Below, one piece after another: positions 36,334 through 45,358 of a stretch of 64,000 nucleotides of DNA. The stretch spans positions 1,474,692-1,538,691 of the forward strand of contig CP051239.1 in assembly GCA_017794945.1 (NCBI GenBank), written 5' to 3'. Position numbers and translations under genes: made by a program. Numbering within the stretch: the first letter of the stretch is position 1; each line of letters starts with the position of its first letter. This stretch comes from Alcanivorax sp. (GTDB taxonomy: Bacteria > Pseudomonadota > Gammaproteobacteria > Pseudomonadales > Alcanivoracaceae). The notes under the pieces are model-generated. The model was not told the origin of the DNA. It searched no databases and saw only the letters and a list, made by a program, of their open reading frames with translations.

Positions 36334-37603
36334 AGCCCATCTGCTGATCCGCAAGGGCCGGGTGATCGACCCGCTCTCCGGCCGTGACGAAGTGGCCGAC
36401 TTGCTGGTGGAAGACGGCCGGCTGGTGCGCATCGGCGCCAGCCTGGACGCCCCCGGCGCCGAGCTTATCGACGCCGAGGGCCACTGGGTGATCCCCGGCC
36501 TGGTGGACGCCTGCGTGCACCTGTCCCTGCCCGGCAGCGGCCGCGCCGGCGACATCGCCTCGGAAACCCGCGCCGCCGCCGGCGGCGGCATCACCCACAT
36601 GGCGGCGCAGCCGGACTGCGGTCCGGTGGACTCCACCGCGGTGGTGCGGCTGATCCGCGAGCAGGCCGGCCAGGCCGGCTTCGCCCGGGTGCTGCCGGTG
36701 GCCGCGCTCACCCAGGGGCTGGAAGGCAATCAGCTGGCGGAGATGGCGACGCTGGCCCGGGCCGGTTGCATCGCCGTGGGCCAGGCCGGCGCCCGGGTGG
36801 TGGACGCCCTGGTTCTGAAACGGGGCCTGGAATACGCCGCCACCTTCGATTTGCCGGTGATGTTCCGTCCCCAGGACGCGGCCCTGGCCGGCGGCGGCTG
36901 CGCCCATGACGGGCCGGTGGCCACCCGGCTGGGGCTGCCGGGTATTCCCGCCGTGGCGGAGTCGGTGGATCTGGCCCGCGACCTGCTGCTGGTGGAAGCC
37001 ACCGGCGTGCGCGCCCACTTCCAGCAGATTTCCAGCCGCCAGTCCCTGTGGCTGCTGCGCGAAGCCAAGGCCCGGGGCCTGCCGGTCACCGCCGATGTGA
37101 GCATTCACCATCTGCTGCTGGACGAATCCGCCATCGAAGGCTTTAACAGCCACTGCCACGTGATCCCGCCGCTGCGTGGCGCCGCCGACCGGGAGGCGCT
37201 GCTGGCGGCGGTGGCGGACGGCACCATCGACGCCATCTGCTCCCAGCACCAGCCGGTAGGGTCGTCGAGCAAGGCGGCGCCGTTCCCGGCCTCGAAACCG
37301 GGCATCTCCGGCCTGGACAGCCTGCTGCCGCTGATTTTGAAACTGGTGGCGGAGGGCGCGTTGCCGCTGCACCGGGCACTGGACGCGGTCACCGCGGCCC
37401 CCGCGCGCTGCCTGGGCATTCAGGCGGGGCAGCTGGAAGCCGGCCGTCCGGCCAGCCTGTGCGTGCTGGCCGCCGATGAGAGCCGCGGCCTGGCCAGCCA
37501 CTGGCTGTCGGCGGGCCGTAACTCGCCCTGGCGCAACGCCACCCTGCCCGGGGTGGTGAAGCTCACCGTCTGCCAGGGCAAGGTCAGCTGGCTCAGCGAC
37601 TGA
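36323..37603 (+). CDS. pyrC': Dihydroorotase-like subunit PyrC' (apparently inactive)
   Basis: 426 residues with the amidohydrolase fold of type I dihydroorotase, but metal-site residues are missing. The HxH motif after strand one reads [10 protein letters not shown] (first His is Cys), the later metal His segment reads [11 protein letters not shown] and the Asp-bearing motif normally like DHAPH reads CSQHQPVG. It is therefore probably the structural pyrC' (PyrX) subunit that stabilises PyrB in Pseudomonas-type aspartate transcarbamoylase. A strong GGAGG lies inside the pyrB end before its ATG. The active dihydroorotase must be elsewhere. Confidence 0.9.
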   Translation: MAARAHLLIRKGRVIDPLSGRDEVADLLVEDGRLVRIGASLDAPGAELIDAEGHWVIPGLVDACVHLSLPGSGRAGDIASETRAAAGGGITHMAAQPDCGPVDSTAVVRLIREQAGQAGFARVLPVAALTQGLEGNQLAEMATLARAGCIAVGQAGARVVDALVLKRGLEYAATFDLPVMFRPQDAALAGGGCAHDGPVATRLGLPGIPAVAESVDLARDLLLVEATGVRAHFQQISSRQSLWLLREAKARGLPVTADVSIHHLLLDESAIEGFNSHCHVIPPLRGAADREALLAAVADGTIDAICSQHQPVGSSSKAAPFPASKPGISGLDSLLPLILKLVAEGALPLHRALDAVTAAPARCLGIQAGQLEAGRPASLCVLAADESRGLASHWLSAGRNSPWRNATLPGVVKLTVCQGKVSWLSD

Positions 37604-37612
37604 CGCGGGTGG

Positions 37613-38209
37613 TCAGTCCGCTTCCATCTGAAACAGATAGGTCGCCAGCAGCGACTCGCCCATCAGGCCCGGTGCGAACTGCAATTGCCCCCGGGTATCG
37701 GTGAAGATCGTCGCCGGCGTGCCGCGAATGCCCAGCTGCCGCATCAGCCGCCGGTTTTCCCCCAGCGCCCGGCTGATGTCCTCGGGGATATCCCGCAGCG
37801 GCGCCAGACCACCGGCGTCGAACTCCCGTTGCCCTTTCGCCAGGGCCGCCAGCGGGTCGTCGGCGGCGAGCACCGCGGCGCCCTTGGCGTGGCTTTGCGG
37901 CTTGAGAATGCCGACAATGACGTGGCGCACCTGGGTGACGTTGTCCGCATCATTGATAAAGGGCCGCATCGCCTCCCACTGGCGCGCGCAGTACGGGCAT
38001 TCCATGTCGGTGAACATGTAGGCGACCCGCTCGGGATTCTCCGGCCCTTCCGCCACCCAGTGGCTGTCCGCCAGCAGCGACCGCACCTGCCGGGCCTGTT
38101 CCTCGCTGATCTGGGCGCTGGCCGGCGGGCTGAACAGCGCCGCCGTCAGGGCCATCAGCAGCGGCGCCACCAGCGCCAGGGTCTGTCGGACGGTCGGTCG
38201 AGTGTGCAT
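37613..38209 (-). CDS. Periplasmic DsbC/DsbG-like thiol-disulfide protein
   Basis: 198 residues. A signal peptide (about 1-32, ending ASA) precedes a short helical N-terminus and a thioredoxin fold with active site CPYC (TDMECPYCARQWEAM) and cis-Pro loop GIRGTPATIF. It lacks much of the usual DsbC/DsbG dimerisation domain, so may be monomeric. It is 3 bp downstream of the membrane thioredoxin gene on the same strand. This arrangement, divergent from an OmpR/histidine kinase pair, resembles the dsbG locus of P. aeruginosa. Confidence 0.85.
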   Translation of the reverse strand: MHTRPTVRQTLALVAPLLMALTAALFSPPASAQISEEQARQVRSLLADSHWVAEGPENPERVAYMFTDMECPYCARQWEAMRPFINDADNVTQVRHVIVGILKPQSHAKGAAVLAADDPLAALAKGQREFDAGGLAPLRDIPEDISRALGENRRLMRQLGIRGTPATIFTDTRGQLQFAPGLMGESLLATYLFQMEAD

Positions 38210-38212
38210 GGG

Positions 38213-39037
38213 TTACTCCTGAAGATGCGGGTGAATAAAATGATGGAGGCTGGCCCGGGAAAGCGGCCCCACATGGCTGTTGACCAGGATGCCGTCGCGA
38301 CCGATCAGCACGGTGGTGGGCAGGCCGCTTCCGCCCAGGGCCCGGGCCAGGTCGCTGTGCGGGTCCGACACCACGTTGTCCAGGCGCAAACCCTCTTCCA
38401 GCAAATAGCCGCGGATAATCTCCGCCGACTCGCCCTGATTGGCGTACACGAAACGCACCCCCGGATAGTCGCGTTGGCCTTGTTCGAGCACCGGCATTTC
38501 GCGCCGGCAGGGCGGGCACCAGCTGGCCCACAGATTGACCAGGGTGAGGCGGTCTTCGGACAACGCGGACAGCGTTACGGGGGTGCTGTCCAGCCGGTGC
38601 AGGGTCACCTCCGGCGCGGGCTGGGCGGTGCTGCTTACGGCCAGCGTGACGCTGGCGGTGAGCACCGCCGCCACCGCACCGGTGAGCAGGGCGCGCCAGC
38701 TCTCGGACAGCGGCGCGTCCTCGTCCCGTCCGGCCCGGCCGCGCAGCGCCCAGGCCAGGGCCAGGCCGGCGCCGACCACGGCACCGGGCCACCAGAGGCC
38801 GCCGTCGCGCAGGTCGATCATCTCCAGCGGTCCGGCAAAGCGGTCGTGGTAGCGCGCCACGAACGCCACCCGGGCGCCGATCAGCGCCATCAACCCGAGG
38901 CGCCACAGCAGCGGCTCGGCGTCGCCGTGGCCACGGCGGCGGCGGTGCCAGGCCACCAGCCAGGCGGCGATCAGGCCCACCAGCCAGGGCAGCAGGGCGA
39001 GCGGTATCGCGAAGGGTCCGAGTTGCAAAGCGTTCAT
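38213..39037 (-). CDS. Membrane-anchored TlpA-like thioredoxin with Lgt-like N-terminal domain
   Basis: 274 residues. The first 130 contain four hydrophobic helices (FAIPLALLPWLVGLIAAWLV, LLWRLGLMALIGARVAFVAR, LWWPGAVVGAGLALAWAL, ALLTGAVAAVLTASVTLAVS) whose layout recalls the prolipoprotein diacylglyceryl transferase fold. The periplasmic C-terminus is a TlpA/ResA thioredoxin: LTLVNLWASWCPPCRREMPV, and GLPTTVLIGRDGILV with the cis-Pro. It probably passes reductant to the DsbG-like protein encoded next. Confidence 0.82.
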   Translation of the reverse strand: MNALQLGPFAIPLALLPWLVGLIAAWLVAWHRRRRGHGDAEPLLWRLGLMALIGARVAFVARYHDRFAGPLEMIDLRDGGLWWPGAVVGAGLALAWALRGRAGRDEDAPLSESWRALLTGAVAAVLTASVTLAVSSTAQPAPEVTLHRLDSTPVTLSALSEDRLTLVNLWASWCPPCRREMPVLEQGQRDYPGVRFVYANQGESAEIIRGYLLEEGLRLDNVVSDPHSDLARALGGSGLPTTVLIGRDGILVNSHVGPLSRASLHHFIHPHLQE

Positions 39038-39084
39038 GGGGCCTCTTGGGTGTCCTGGTTGCCGGGCCCAGCATTCCCGACCAT

Positions 39085-39103
39085 GATTAACGCCGGGTTA
39101 ATC
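39085..39103. promoter_or_regulatory. Putative response-regulator binding site (11-bp phased TTAA)
   Basis: GATTAAC-GCCGG-GTTAATC is a perfect 7-bp inverted repeat; it also contains two TTAA cores 11 bp apart, as in PmrA/QseB-type boxes. It lies in the 89-bp gap between the divergent thioredoxin and two-component genes. Confidence 0.5.
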
Positions 39104-39126
39104 CGGCGCCCGCATCCTGGTTTCCT

Positions 39127-39789
39127 ATGCATGTACTAATGGTTGAAGACGATGCCCTGCTTGGCGATGGCGTGCAGGCCGGTCTTCAGGCCCACGGTTT
39201 TTCCGTGGCCTGGGTGACCCGTGCCGCGGACGCCGACGCCGCCCTGGACAGTACCGCGTTTGATCTGGTGGTGCTCGATCTGGGGCTGCCCGACCAGGAC
39301 GGGCTGTCGCTGCTGGCGCGCTGGCGCCGCCTGGGCCGTGACGAGCCGGTGCTGGTACTCACCGCTCGGGACGGCGTCGAGCACCGGGTGACGGGATTGA
39401 ACGCCGGCGCCGATGACTACCTGGTGAAGCCCTTTGATCTGGATGAACTGGTGGCCCGGCTGCACGCCTTGATGCGCCGGTCCGCCGGCCGCGCCGCGCC
39501 GGTCATCGAGTACGGTGGCTTGCGCTTTGAACCCGCCGCCCAGCGTCTCTGGCTGAACGGCGAGGCGGTCACCCTGCCGCGCCGCGAGCGCGCCCTGCTG
39601 CAGGCGCTGCTGCAAAGCCGTGGCCAGGTGCTGACCCCGGTTCAGCTCGCCGACCGGGTTTACGGCTGGACCGACGGCGTGGAAAGCAACGCCCTGGCGG
39701 TGCACATCCACAACCTGCGCCGCAAACTCGGCGACGCCCTGATCGAAACCGTGCGTGGCGAAGGTTACCGGCTGGGGACCCCGCCGTGA
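39127..39789 (+). CDS. OmpR-family response regulator (DsbR/QseB-like)
   Basis: 220 residues. Receiver domain with VEDDALLGDGV, phospho-acceptor Asp51 (VVLDLGLPDQDG), LVLTARDG and DDYLVKPFDLDE; then a winged-helix output domain ending LAVHIHNLRRKLGDALIETV and GEGYRLGTPP. It probably controls the divergent dsbG-like operon via the TTAA sites at 39085-39103. In P. aeruginosa the equivalent pair DsbRS answers copper; that signal is inferred here only from gene order. It overlaps the kinase gene by 4 bp. Confidence 0.92.
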   Translation: MHVLMVEDDALLGDGVQAGLQAHGFSVAWVTRAADADAALDSTAFDLVVLDLGLPDQDGLSLLARWRRLGRDEPVLVLTARDGVEHRVTGLNAGADDYLVKPFDLDELVARLHALMRRSAGRAAPVIEYGGLRFEPAAQRLWLNGEAVTLPRRERALLQALLQSRGQVLTPVQLADRVYGWTDGVESNALAVHIHNLRRKLGDALIETVRGEGYRLGTPP

Positions 39790-41141
39790 TCGGGCCCGCC
39801 AGTTTGCGCGGCCGCTTGCTGCTGTGCATGGGGCTGGGGCTGTCGGTGCTGTGGCTGGTGCTGGCGGTGTGGCTGCACGGCGAGGTCCGTGACCGGGTCG
39901 CGCGGGTGCTGGACCAGCGCCTGGCGGCGTCCGCGCGCATGGTGGTGTCGCTGCTGGAAAGCGACGCCGCCAGCGACCTGAAACTGCAGGAGTCCGGCGC
40001 CCTGCCCCTGGGCGGCATCGCCTGTGAAATCAGCAGCCTGCGCGGCGAGGTGCTGGCCCGTTCCGGCGGCGCCCCCAACGCCGGACTGGCGCTGCCCGAG
40101 GACGGCTTCGGCGAGCAACAGGTCGAGGGCGAAACCTGGCGGGTGTTCACCGTCAGCGACGGCGAGTTGCGCGTCACCTCGGCGGAACGCATGGCCGGGC
40201 GCACCGCCTTTATGCGCCAGGTGGCGCTGGTGCTGCTGGTGACCCTGGGCCTGGGCCTGCTGGCCAGCCTGGCGTTGGTGTGGTGGGCGGTGGGGCGCGC
40301 CCTGGCGCCGCTGGCCGTGCTGCGTGCCGACCTGTCCCGGCGCCGGGTCACCGACGAAGCGCCCCTGAGTGTGCCGGAAGGCGGGGTGGAGCTGGCGCCC
40401 ATGGTCGACACCCTCAACCACTGGCTCGGCAACGCCCGCGACGCCCTGCTGCGCGAACGGCGCCTCACCGACGACCTGGCCCATGAACTGCGCACGCCGC
40501 TGGCGGCGATCCGCACCCAGCTTCAGGTCGCCGATATGACCGACGGTGAGCGCGCCGCCCACGCACGGGCGCAGGCCCGGCAGGCGGTGTTGCGGCTCGC
40601 CAACAACCTGGACCAGCTGCTGGCCCTGGCTCGCGAGGAAGGCGCGGAGAGCCAGCGACTCGAGCCGTCCGAGGCGCTCGGCGATCTACTTGCCACGGTG
40701 CTGGAAGAACTGCGGCCCGCCAGCCTTGAAAAGCGCCTCACCGTTCACCTGGACGCGGACGACGACCGGGTGCCGCGGCGGGCCGCTCCGGCCGGCCCGG
40801 GCCTGATGCGAATCGCGCTGCGCAATGTGCTGGAGAACGCGGTCCGTCACAGCCCGGCCGGCGGTGTCATCAGGGTGTCGATGGAGAGCGTAAAGGGCGG
40901 CGGGGAAATCGTTGTGACCATCGAGGATCAGGGGCCCGGGTTGGCCCCGGATCAGCGCGCCCGTGCCCTGGACCGGGGCTGGCGCGGCGGTGGCGAGGGC
41001 CAGGGTCTGGGCCTGGCCCTCGTCGCCTCGGTGATGGCGCGAACCGGGGGCGCCATCACCCTGGACGCCGCTGACAGCGGCGGTTTGCGGGTGACCCTGC
41101 GCTGGCCGGTCAGTTCGCCGCGCCCGGCGGAAAGCGCTTGA
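39786..41141 (+). CDS. Sensor histidine kinase (DsbS/QseC-like)
   Basis: 451 residues. Two transmembrane helices (LLLCMGLGLSVLWLVLAVWL and VALVLLVTLGLGLLASLALV) bracket a periplasmic sensor of about 110 residues. Then a HAMP-like linker, the phospho-acceptor His in DLAHELRTPLAAI, the N box LRNVLENAVRHS and the G boxes EDQGPGLAPDQ and GEGQGLGLALV. It phosphorylates the regulator encoded just upstream (4-bp overlap). Its last 32 bp overlap the convergent DUF4136 gene. Confidence 0.92.
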   Translation: MIGPASLRGRLLLCMGLGLSVLWLVLAVWLHGEVRDRVARVLDQRLAASARMVVSLLESDAASDLKLQESGALPLGGIACEISSLRGEVLARSGGAPNAGLALPEDGFGEQQVEGETWRVFTVSDGELRVTSAERMAGRTAFMRQVALVLLVTLGLGLLASLALVWWAVGRALAPLAVLRADLSRRRVTDEAPLSVPEGGVELAPMVDTLNHWLGNARDALLRERRLTDDLAHELRTPLAAIRTQLQVADMTDGERAAHARAQARQAVLRLANNLDQLLALAREEGAESQRLEPSEALGDLLATVLEELRPASLEKRLTVHLDADDDRVPRRAAPAGPGLMRIALRNVLENAVRHSPAGGVIRVSMESVKGGGEIVVTIEDQGPGLAPDQRARALDRGWRGGGEGQGLGLALVASVMARTGGAITLDAADSGGLRVTLRWPVSSPRPAESA

Positions 41142-41652
41142 ACATCTCCGCCACCATCACGTCGATGCGTTCCTTGCGGCGTTCGCTGCTCATGGATTCG
41201 TAGAGGGTGTCACGGCTGGTGGCCTCCCAGACCACTTCGCTGCTTTGCCGCTCGACCAGGGCGATTTGCAGCTTGTGCTCCTCGTAGGTCTCCCCTTCCA
41301 CCGGGGTGGTGGCGCCGATGCCGTAGCCCCGGTTGAACCAGCCGAAGCCGAATTGCAGGGTACTGCCCTGAAATTTCTCCACCGGCACGAAGGCGTAGCG
41401 CACCGCCAGGTCCGCCTGCTCCAGGTCGGCGGGGGTCAGCGGCCCGTCCGCCAGCTCCCGGCGCACGGCCTCCTGCACCCGCTGGCCGTTCAGGCTGAGC
41501 GCCTCCTGGTCGGCGTCCGGCGCCTCGATGGCGTAACTGCGGTACTGATTGAAGTCGGTGCCGGCGCGATGGTCGATCACCACCGGTGACACGCACCCGC
41601 CCAACAGCAGGGCGAGCGCGGCGATCAAGGGCAGGCTGTGTAAAGCTCGCAT
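41110..41652 (-). CDS. DUF4136-family lipoprotein
   Basis: 180 residues. Signal peptide with lipobox LLLGGC (Cys20). The family pattern is DFNQYRSYAIE early, YAFVPVEKFQ and FGFGWFNRGYGIGATTPVEG in the middle, and a terminal helix RRKERIDVMVAEMFKRFPP. DUF4136 proteins are envelope lipoproteins of unknown function. It converges with the kinase gene, overlapping by 32 bp. Confidence 0.88.
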   Translation of the reverse strand: MRALHSLPLIAALALLLGGCVSPVVIDHRAGTDFNQYRSYAIEAPDADQEALSLNGQRVQEAVRRELADGPLTPADLEQADLAVRYAFVPVEKFQGSTLQFGFGWFNRGYGIGATTPVEGETYEEHKLQIALVERQSSEVVWEATSRDTLYESMSSERRKERIDVMVAEMFKRFPPGAAN

Positions 41653-41710
41653 TGGACAACTCCCTGGGAATCATTCTCAAACAGTATAGAGCGCTTCCGC
41701 GAGGGTGACG

Positions 41711-42430
41711 TCAACGGGAACCGGCGGGAATCTGCACCCACACCGCATGGGCGCGGGCCAGGCAGCGACCGGCGGCATCGTGCACCGCGGTGCCGGCGAA
41801 GTGCTTGCGCCCGTCGCGGCCCAGCGGCCAGCCGCTGACCACATAGGTCTCGCCCACGTTGGGCAGCGCGTCCACCTGCACCGTGAAGCTGCCCAGCACC
41901 ACCCAGGTGTCCGGGTCCTTCTCCAGGGTGAACGAGCCGGGGCAGTCCAGCGCCGCGTACACCTGCGGCAGCGTCACCCGCCCCTGATCATCGCCGTGGC
42001 TGGCCGCCGGTGTCCACGGGCAGGCCACCGCGCGGCGGTCGTCCAGCCAACCGGGGAACAGCCGCAGGCCGTCGTCCCGGTCCGGGCCGCACACATAGCA
42101 GCCCGGGAAGGGGTGATCGACGAAGCCGCTGAAGCGGGTCTCCGCCTGCCGCGCTTCGTCCACGGTGGCCGGCGCCGGCACGTTCAGTTCCGGCAGGCTG
42201 GCCTGGCGGGCACGGGCCACCGGCTGGTCGTCGTGCAGTGCGAACCATTGCGCGTCTTCCAGGCGCAGCGGCATGTCGGTATCCAGCGGCGGCGGCGCCA
42301 TCAGGCGGGTTTCCACGCACGCCGTGCCGGCGTGCTCGGCCATGCGGCCGCAAATATAGCCGCCGTTGGCGGAGCCCGGTGGGCCGTTATAGCGGTTCTC
42401 GATGCGAATCGCGGTGGTGTTCGGTGTCAT
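41711..42430 (-). CDS. Hotdog-fold (PaaI-thioesterase-like) protein
   Basis: 239 residues. The N-terminal part has PPGSANGGYICGRMAEHAG, like hotdog substrate loops; the centre has CYVCGPDRDDGLRLFPGWLD, a Cys-x2-Cys-Gly motif common in PaaI-like proteins; the end has GWPLGRDGRKHFAGTAVHD and CLARAHAVWVQIP. It probably holds two hotdog units or a thioesterase-like module acting on an acyl-thioester. The ATG at 42430 fits the family start. It is downstream of and overlaps nothing of the LysR gene (20 bp apart). Function unproven. Confidence 0.65.
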   Translation of the reverse strand: MTPNTTAIRIENRYNGPPGSANGGYICGRMAEHAGTACVETRLMAPPPLDTDMPLRLEDAQWFALHDDQPVARARQASLPELNVPAPATVDEARQAETRFSGFVDHPFPGCYVCGPDRDDGLRLFPGWLDDRRAVACPWTPAASHGDDQGRVTLPQVYAALDCPGSFTLEKDPDTWVVLGSFTVQVDALPNVGETYVVSGWPLGRDGRKHFAGTAVHDAAGRCLARAHAVWVQIPAGSR

Positions 42431-42450
42431 GGTGTTCTCTTTCCTACCAG

Positions 42451-43332
42451 TTAAACGGATTCGGCTTCCGCCCTCAGGCATTCACCGAGAAAGCGGGCGG
42501 CCCGGCCGGCGTACTGGCCGTCGGCGTAGACCAGGTAGAGATCGTGGAAGCGCTCCACCCCCTCTTTGAGCGGCAACGGCAGCAGGCGGCCTTCGGCCAG
42601 GTCGGTGGAGATTTCGGTCTCCGGCACCCAGGCGAAACCCAGGCCGCGCAGTAACGCCTGCCGGCGCGCGCTGCCGTGGGAAAAGGTCCAGCGTTGCTCG
42701 GCGCCGAGCCAGCCGGCGTCCACCCGGCGTTTGCCGGAATCGCGGATCACCAGCTGGCGGTGCGGGCGCAGGTGGTCCAGCTCCAGCGGCCCCTGATGAT
42801 GCAGCGCATGGTCCGGCGCCGCCACCGCCACGAAGCGGATGCGCGCCAGATGATCGCCCATGAAACCCGGCGGCACCCGGCCGGTGACCACCACGTCCGC
42901 CTCATGGCGTAGCAGCGCCTCCTCGGAGCCGGACAGCACGGTTTCTTGAAACTCCACCCGGGTCAGCGGGCTTTCGCTGGCCAGCCGCACCAGGGCGCAG
43001 AGCACCTGGTCCTGGGGGAACAGCCCGTCGGCGGTGAGCCGCACCAGCGGCTCCCAGCCGTGGCCGAAGCGGATCGCGGTGTTCTCGATCCGGCCCGCCT
43101 CCTCCACCAGCACTTTGGCCTGGCGGTACAGCAGGCTGCCGGTCTCGGTAAGTTTGGCCCGGCGGCCCTCCAGGGCGAAGGCGCGCACGCCCAGCTCGGT
43201 CTCGATTTTCTGCACCGCGTAGCTGATCGCGGACTGGCTTTTATCCAGCGCCTCGGCGGCGGCGGCGTAGCCGCCCTCGTCCACCACGGCGATCAGGGCC
43301 TGCCATTGGTCCAGGGTGATTTTTGTCGACAT
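42451..43332 (-). CDS. LysR family transcriptional regulator
   Basis: 293 residues. N-terminal winged helix (LDQWQALIAVVDEGGYAAAA, LDKSQSAISYAVQKIETELG) and a C-terminal periplasmic-binding-like effector domain. It is divergent from the glutathionyl-hydroquinone reductase gene, with a T-N11-A palindrome in between, so it probably regulates that gene. The effector is unknown; a quinone or other electrophile is a reasonable guess from the neighbour. Confidence 0.92.
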   Translation of the reverse strand: MSTKITLDQWQALIAVVDEGGYAAAAEALDKSQSAISYAVQKIETELGVRAFALEGRRAKLTETGSLLYRQAKVLVEEAGRIENTAIRFGHGWEPLVRLTADGLFPQDQVLCALVRLASESPLTRVEFQETVLSGSEEALLRHEADVVVTGRVPPGFMGDHLARIRFVAVAAPDHALHHQGPLELDHLRPHRQLVIRDSGKRRVDAGWLGAEQRWTFSHGSARRQALLRGLGFAWVPETEISTDLAEGRLLPLPLKEGVERFHDLYLVYADGQYAGRAARFLGECLRAEAESV

Positions 43333-43347
43333 ATCGAATCAATTGAC

Positions 43348-43364
43348 CATATTTCACAAATATG
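43348..43364. promoter_or_regulatory. LysR-type operator palindrome
   Basis: CATATTT-CAC-AAATATG is a perfect palindrome with T-N11-A core, in the 103-bp gap between the LysR gene and the divergent reductase gene. Confidence 0.6.
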
Positions 43365-43435
43365 TGCTGTTTTATATCGCCTTTTCAGAATCAATAATAG
43401 AGCTCAGCTTCAAGCAATGATTCCAAGGAGGTCCC

Positions 43436-44440
43436 ATGGGACTGCTGGTAGAAGGACAGTGGCAAGACAAGTGGTACGACACCAAGAGTACCGGCGGCCA
43501 TTTCAAGCGCTCGGAAAGCCAGTTCCGTAACTGGGTGACCGCCGACGGCGAGCCCGGCCCCAGCGGCGAGGGTGGCTTTCCGGCGGAGAGCGGGCGCTAC
43601 CACCTGTATGTGTCCTACGCCTGCCCCTGGGCCCACCGGGCGCTGGTGATGCGGGCCTGGAAAGGTCTTGAGAAGCACATCGGCGTCTCCGTGGTGCACC
43701 CCCTGATGCTGGAGCACGGCTGGGAGCTGCGCGATGATTTCCCGGGCGCCACCGGCGATCCGCTTTACGGCCTGGATAAGCTGTATCAGCTGTATTTGAA
43801 GGCCGACGGTAAATACACCGGCCGCGTCACCGTGCCGGTGCTGTGGGACAAGCAGCGCGAGACCATTGTCAGCAATGAGTCCGCCGACATTATCCGCATG
43901 TTCAACAGTGCCTTTGACGGGGTGGGCGCGCGGCCGGGCGACTACTACCCGAGCGATTTGCGCGACCAGATCGAGGCGGTGAACAGCCCGGTCTACGAGA
44001 AGGTGAACAACGGCGTTTACAAGGCCGGCTTCGCCACCGGCCAGCAGGCTTACGACGAGGCGGTGCAGGCGCTGTTCGGCACCCTCGACGAACTGGAAGA
44101 GCGGCTGGGCAAGAGCCGCTATCTGGTGGGCAACACGCTCACCGAGGCGGATCTGCGCCTGTGGACCACGCTGGTGCGGTTCGACCCGGTTTACGTCACG
44201 CACTTCAAGTGCGACCGCCGCCGGATCGCCGATTACCCGAATCTGAGCGGTCTGCTGCGCGAGCTTTACCAACTGCCCGGCGTGGCCGGCAGCGTGGATA
44301 TGGATCATATCCGCAACCATTACTTCCGCAGCCACCCGACGGTGAACCCCCACGGGATCATCTCGATCGGCCCGGAACAGGATCTCTCCGCCGCCCACGA
44401 CCGCGACCGGCTGGGCGAACGGGAGATCCGGGGCGCCTGA
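43436..44440 (+). CDS. yqjG: Glutathionyl-hydroquinone reductase (Xi-class GST)
   Basis: 334 residues. The Xi-class signature YVSYACPWAHRALVMRAWKG contains the catalytic Cys of the CPWAH motif. Typical flanks ESQFRNWVTADGEPGPSGEG and PVLWDKQRETIVSNESADII and the C-terminal helical domain (SRYLVGNTLTEADLRLWTTL, HFKCDRRRIADYPNL) are present. It reduces glutathionyl-hydroquinones, releasing glutathione. Divergent LysR control is likely. AAGGAGG precedes the start; pirin follows 34 bp later. Confidence 0.94.
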   Translation: MGLLVEGQWQDKWYDTKSTGGHFKRSESQFRNWVTADGEPGPSGEGGFPAESGRYHLYVSYACPWAHRALVMRAWKGLEKHIGVSVVHPLMLEHGWELRDDFPGATGDPLYGLDKLYQLYLKADGKYTGRVTVPVLWDKQRETIVSNESADIIRMFNSAFDGVGARPGDYYPSDLRDQIEAVNSPVYEKVNNGVYKAGFATGQQAYDEAVQALFGTLDELEERLGKSRYLVGNTLTEADLRLWTTLVRFDPVYVTHFKCDRRRIADYPNLSGLLRELYQLPGVAGSVDMDHIRNHYFRSHPTVNPHGIISIGPEQDLSAAHDRDRLGEREIRGA

Positions 44441-44474
44441 GGGCACCCCGGAGCACAGCCAACAGGAGGCAACC

Positions 44475-45329
44475 ATGAAAGAGCGTCGCATACTCAATAC
44501 GTTCCGTGCCCTGGATACATCCGATGGCGCCGGCGTGCGGCTGAAGCGCGCGCTGGGCCACAACCCGGCGGTGCGGCTGGATCCGTTCCTGATGCTGGAT
44601 GCGTTCTCCTCCGACAACCCGGACGACTACGTGGCCGGCTTCCCGGCCCACCCGCACCGTGGCTTCGAGACCGTCACCTATCTGGTGGAAGGGCACATGA
44701 AGCACCGCGATCACCTCGGCAACGAAGGCGACCTCAAGCAGGGCGGCGTGCAGTGGATGACCGCCGGGCGCGGCATCATCCACGAGGAAATGCCCCAGCA
44801 GCAGGACGGTCTGCTGCGCGGCTTCCAGCTGTGGATCAACCTGCCGGCGGCGGAAAAGATGAAGCCCGCGGGTTACCGGGACATCAGCGACACCGAGATG
44901 CCGCGTCTGGATCTGCCCGGTGGCGGGCAGGTGAAGGCGGTGGCCGGCGAGGTGACGCTGAACGGTGAGACGATCACCGCCCCGGTGGTCGCCGGCAGCA
45001 CCGATCCGCTCTACCTGGACGTGGTGCTGCGCGGCGGCGAAAGCCTGACGGTGCCGGTGAAAAGCGGCTACAACGCGCTGCTGTATCTGTTCGAAGGGAG
45101 CCTGACGGTGAACGGCGAGACGCTGCGCCTGGAGCACACCGGCACGCTGAGCGACGGCGATCGTGTGACGCTCGCCGCCGGTAAGGACGGTGCCCGGTTG
45201 TTGTTGCTGGCGGGCAAGCCGATCGGCGAGCCGGTGGCCCAGTACGGTCCTTTCGTAATGAACACTCAGGAAGAGATCGAGCAGGCGCTGCGGGACTACC
45301 GGGCCGGCACGTTGGCTGAGCCGGCCTGA
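44475..45329 (+). CDS. Pirin-family protein (bicupin, quercetinase-like)
   Basis: 284 residues. The N-terminal cupin holds the metal ligands: FPAHPHRGFETVTYLVEG (two His), MKHRDHLGN and the Glu of IIHEEMP. The C-terminal cupin ends in YGPFVMNTQEEIEQAL. Bacterial pirins can be quercetin dioxygenases or redox-linked regulators. AGGAGG precedes the ATG. It follows the hydroquinone reductase in the same direction, suggesting a shared role in quinone or oxidative stress. Confidence 0.93.
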   Translation: MKERRILNTFRALDTSDGAGVRLKRALGHNPAVRLDPFLMLDAFSSDNPDDYVAGFPAHPHRGFETVTYLVEGHMKHRDHLGNEGDLKQGGVQWMTAGRGIIHEEMPQQQDGLLRGFQLWINLPAAEKMKPAGYRDISDTEMPRLDLPGGGQVKAVAGEVTLNGETITAPVVAGSTDPLYLDVVLRGGESLTVPVKSGYNALLYLFEGSLTVNGETLRLEHTGTLSDGDRVTLAAGKDGARLLLLAGKPIGEPVAQYGPFVMNTQEEIEQALRDYRAGTLAEPA

Positions 45330-45358
45330 GGGGGTGCATAGACCTCTGGTATCCTGCC

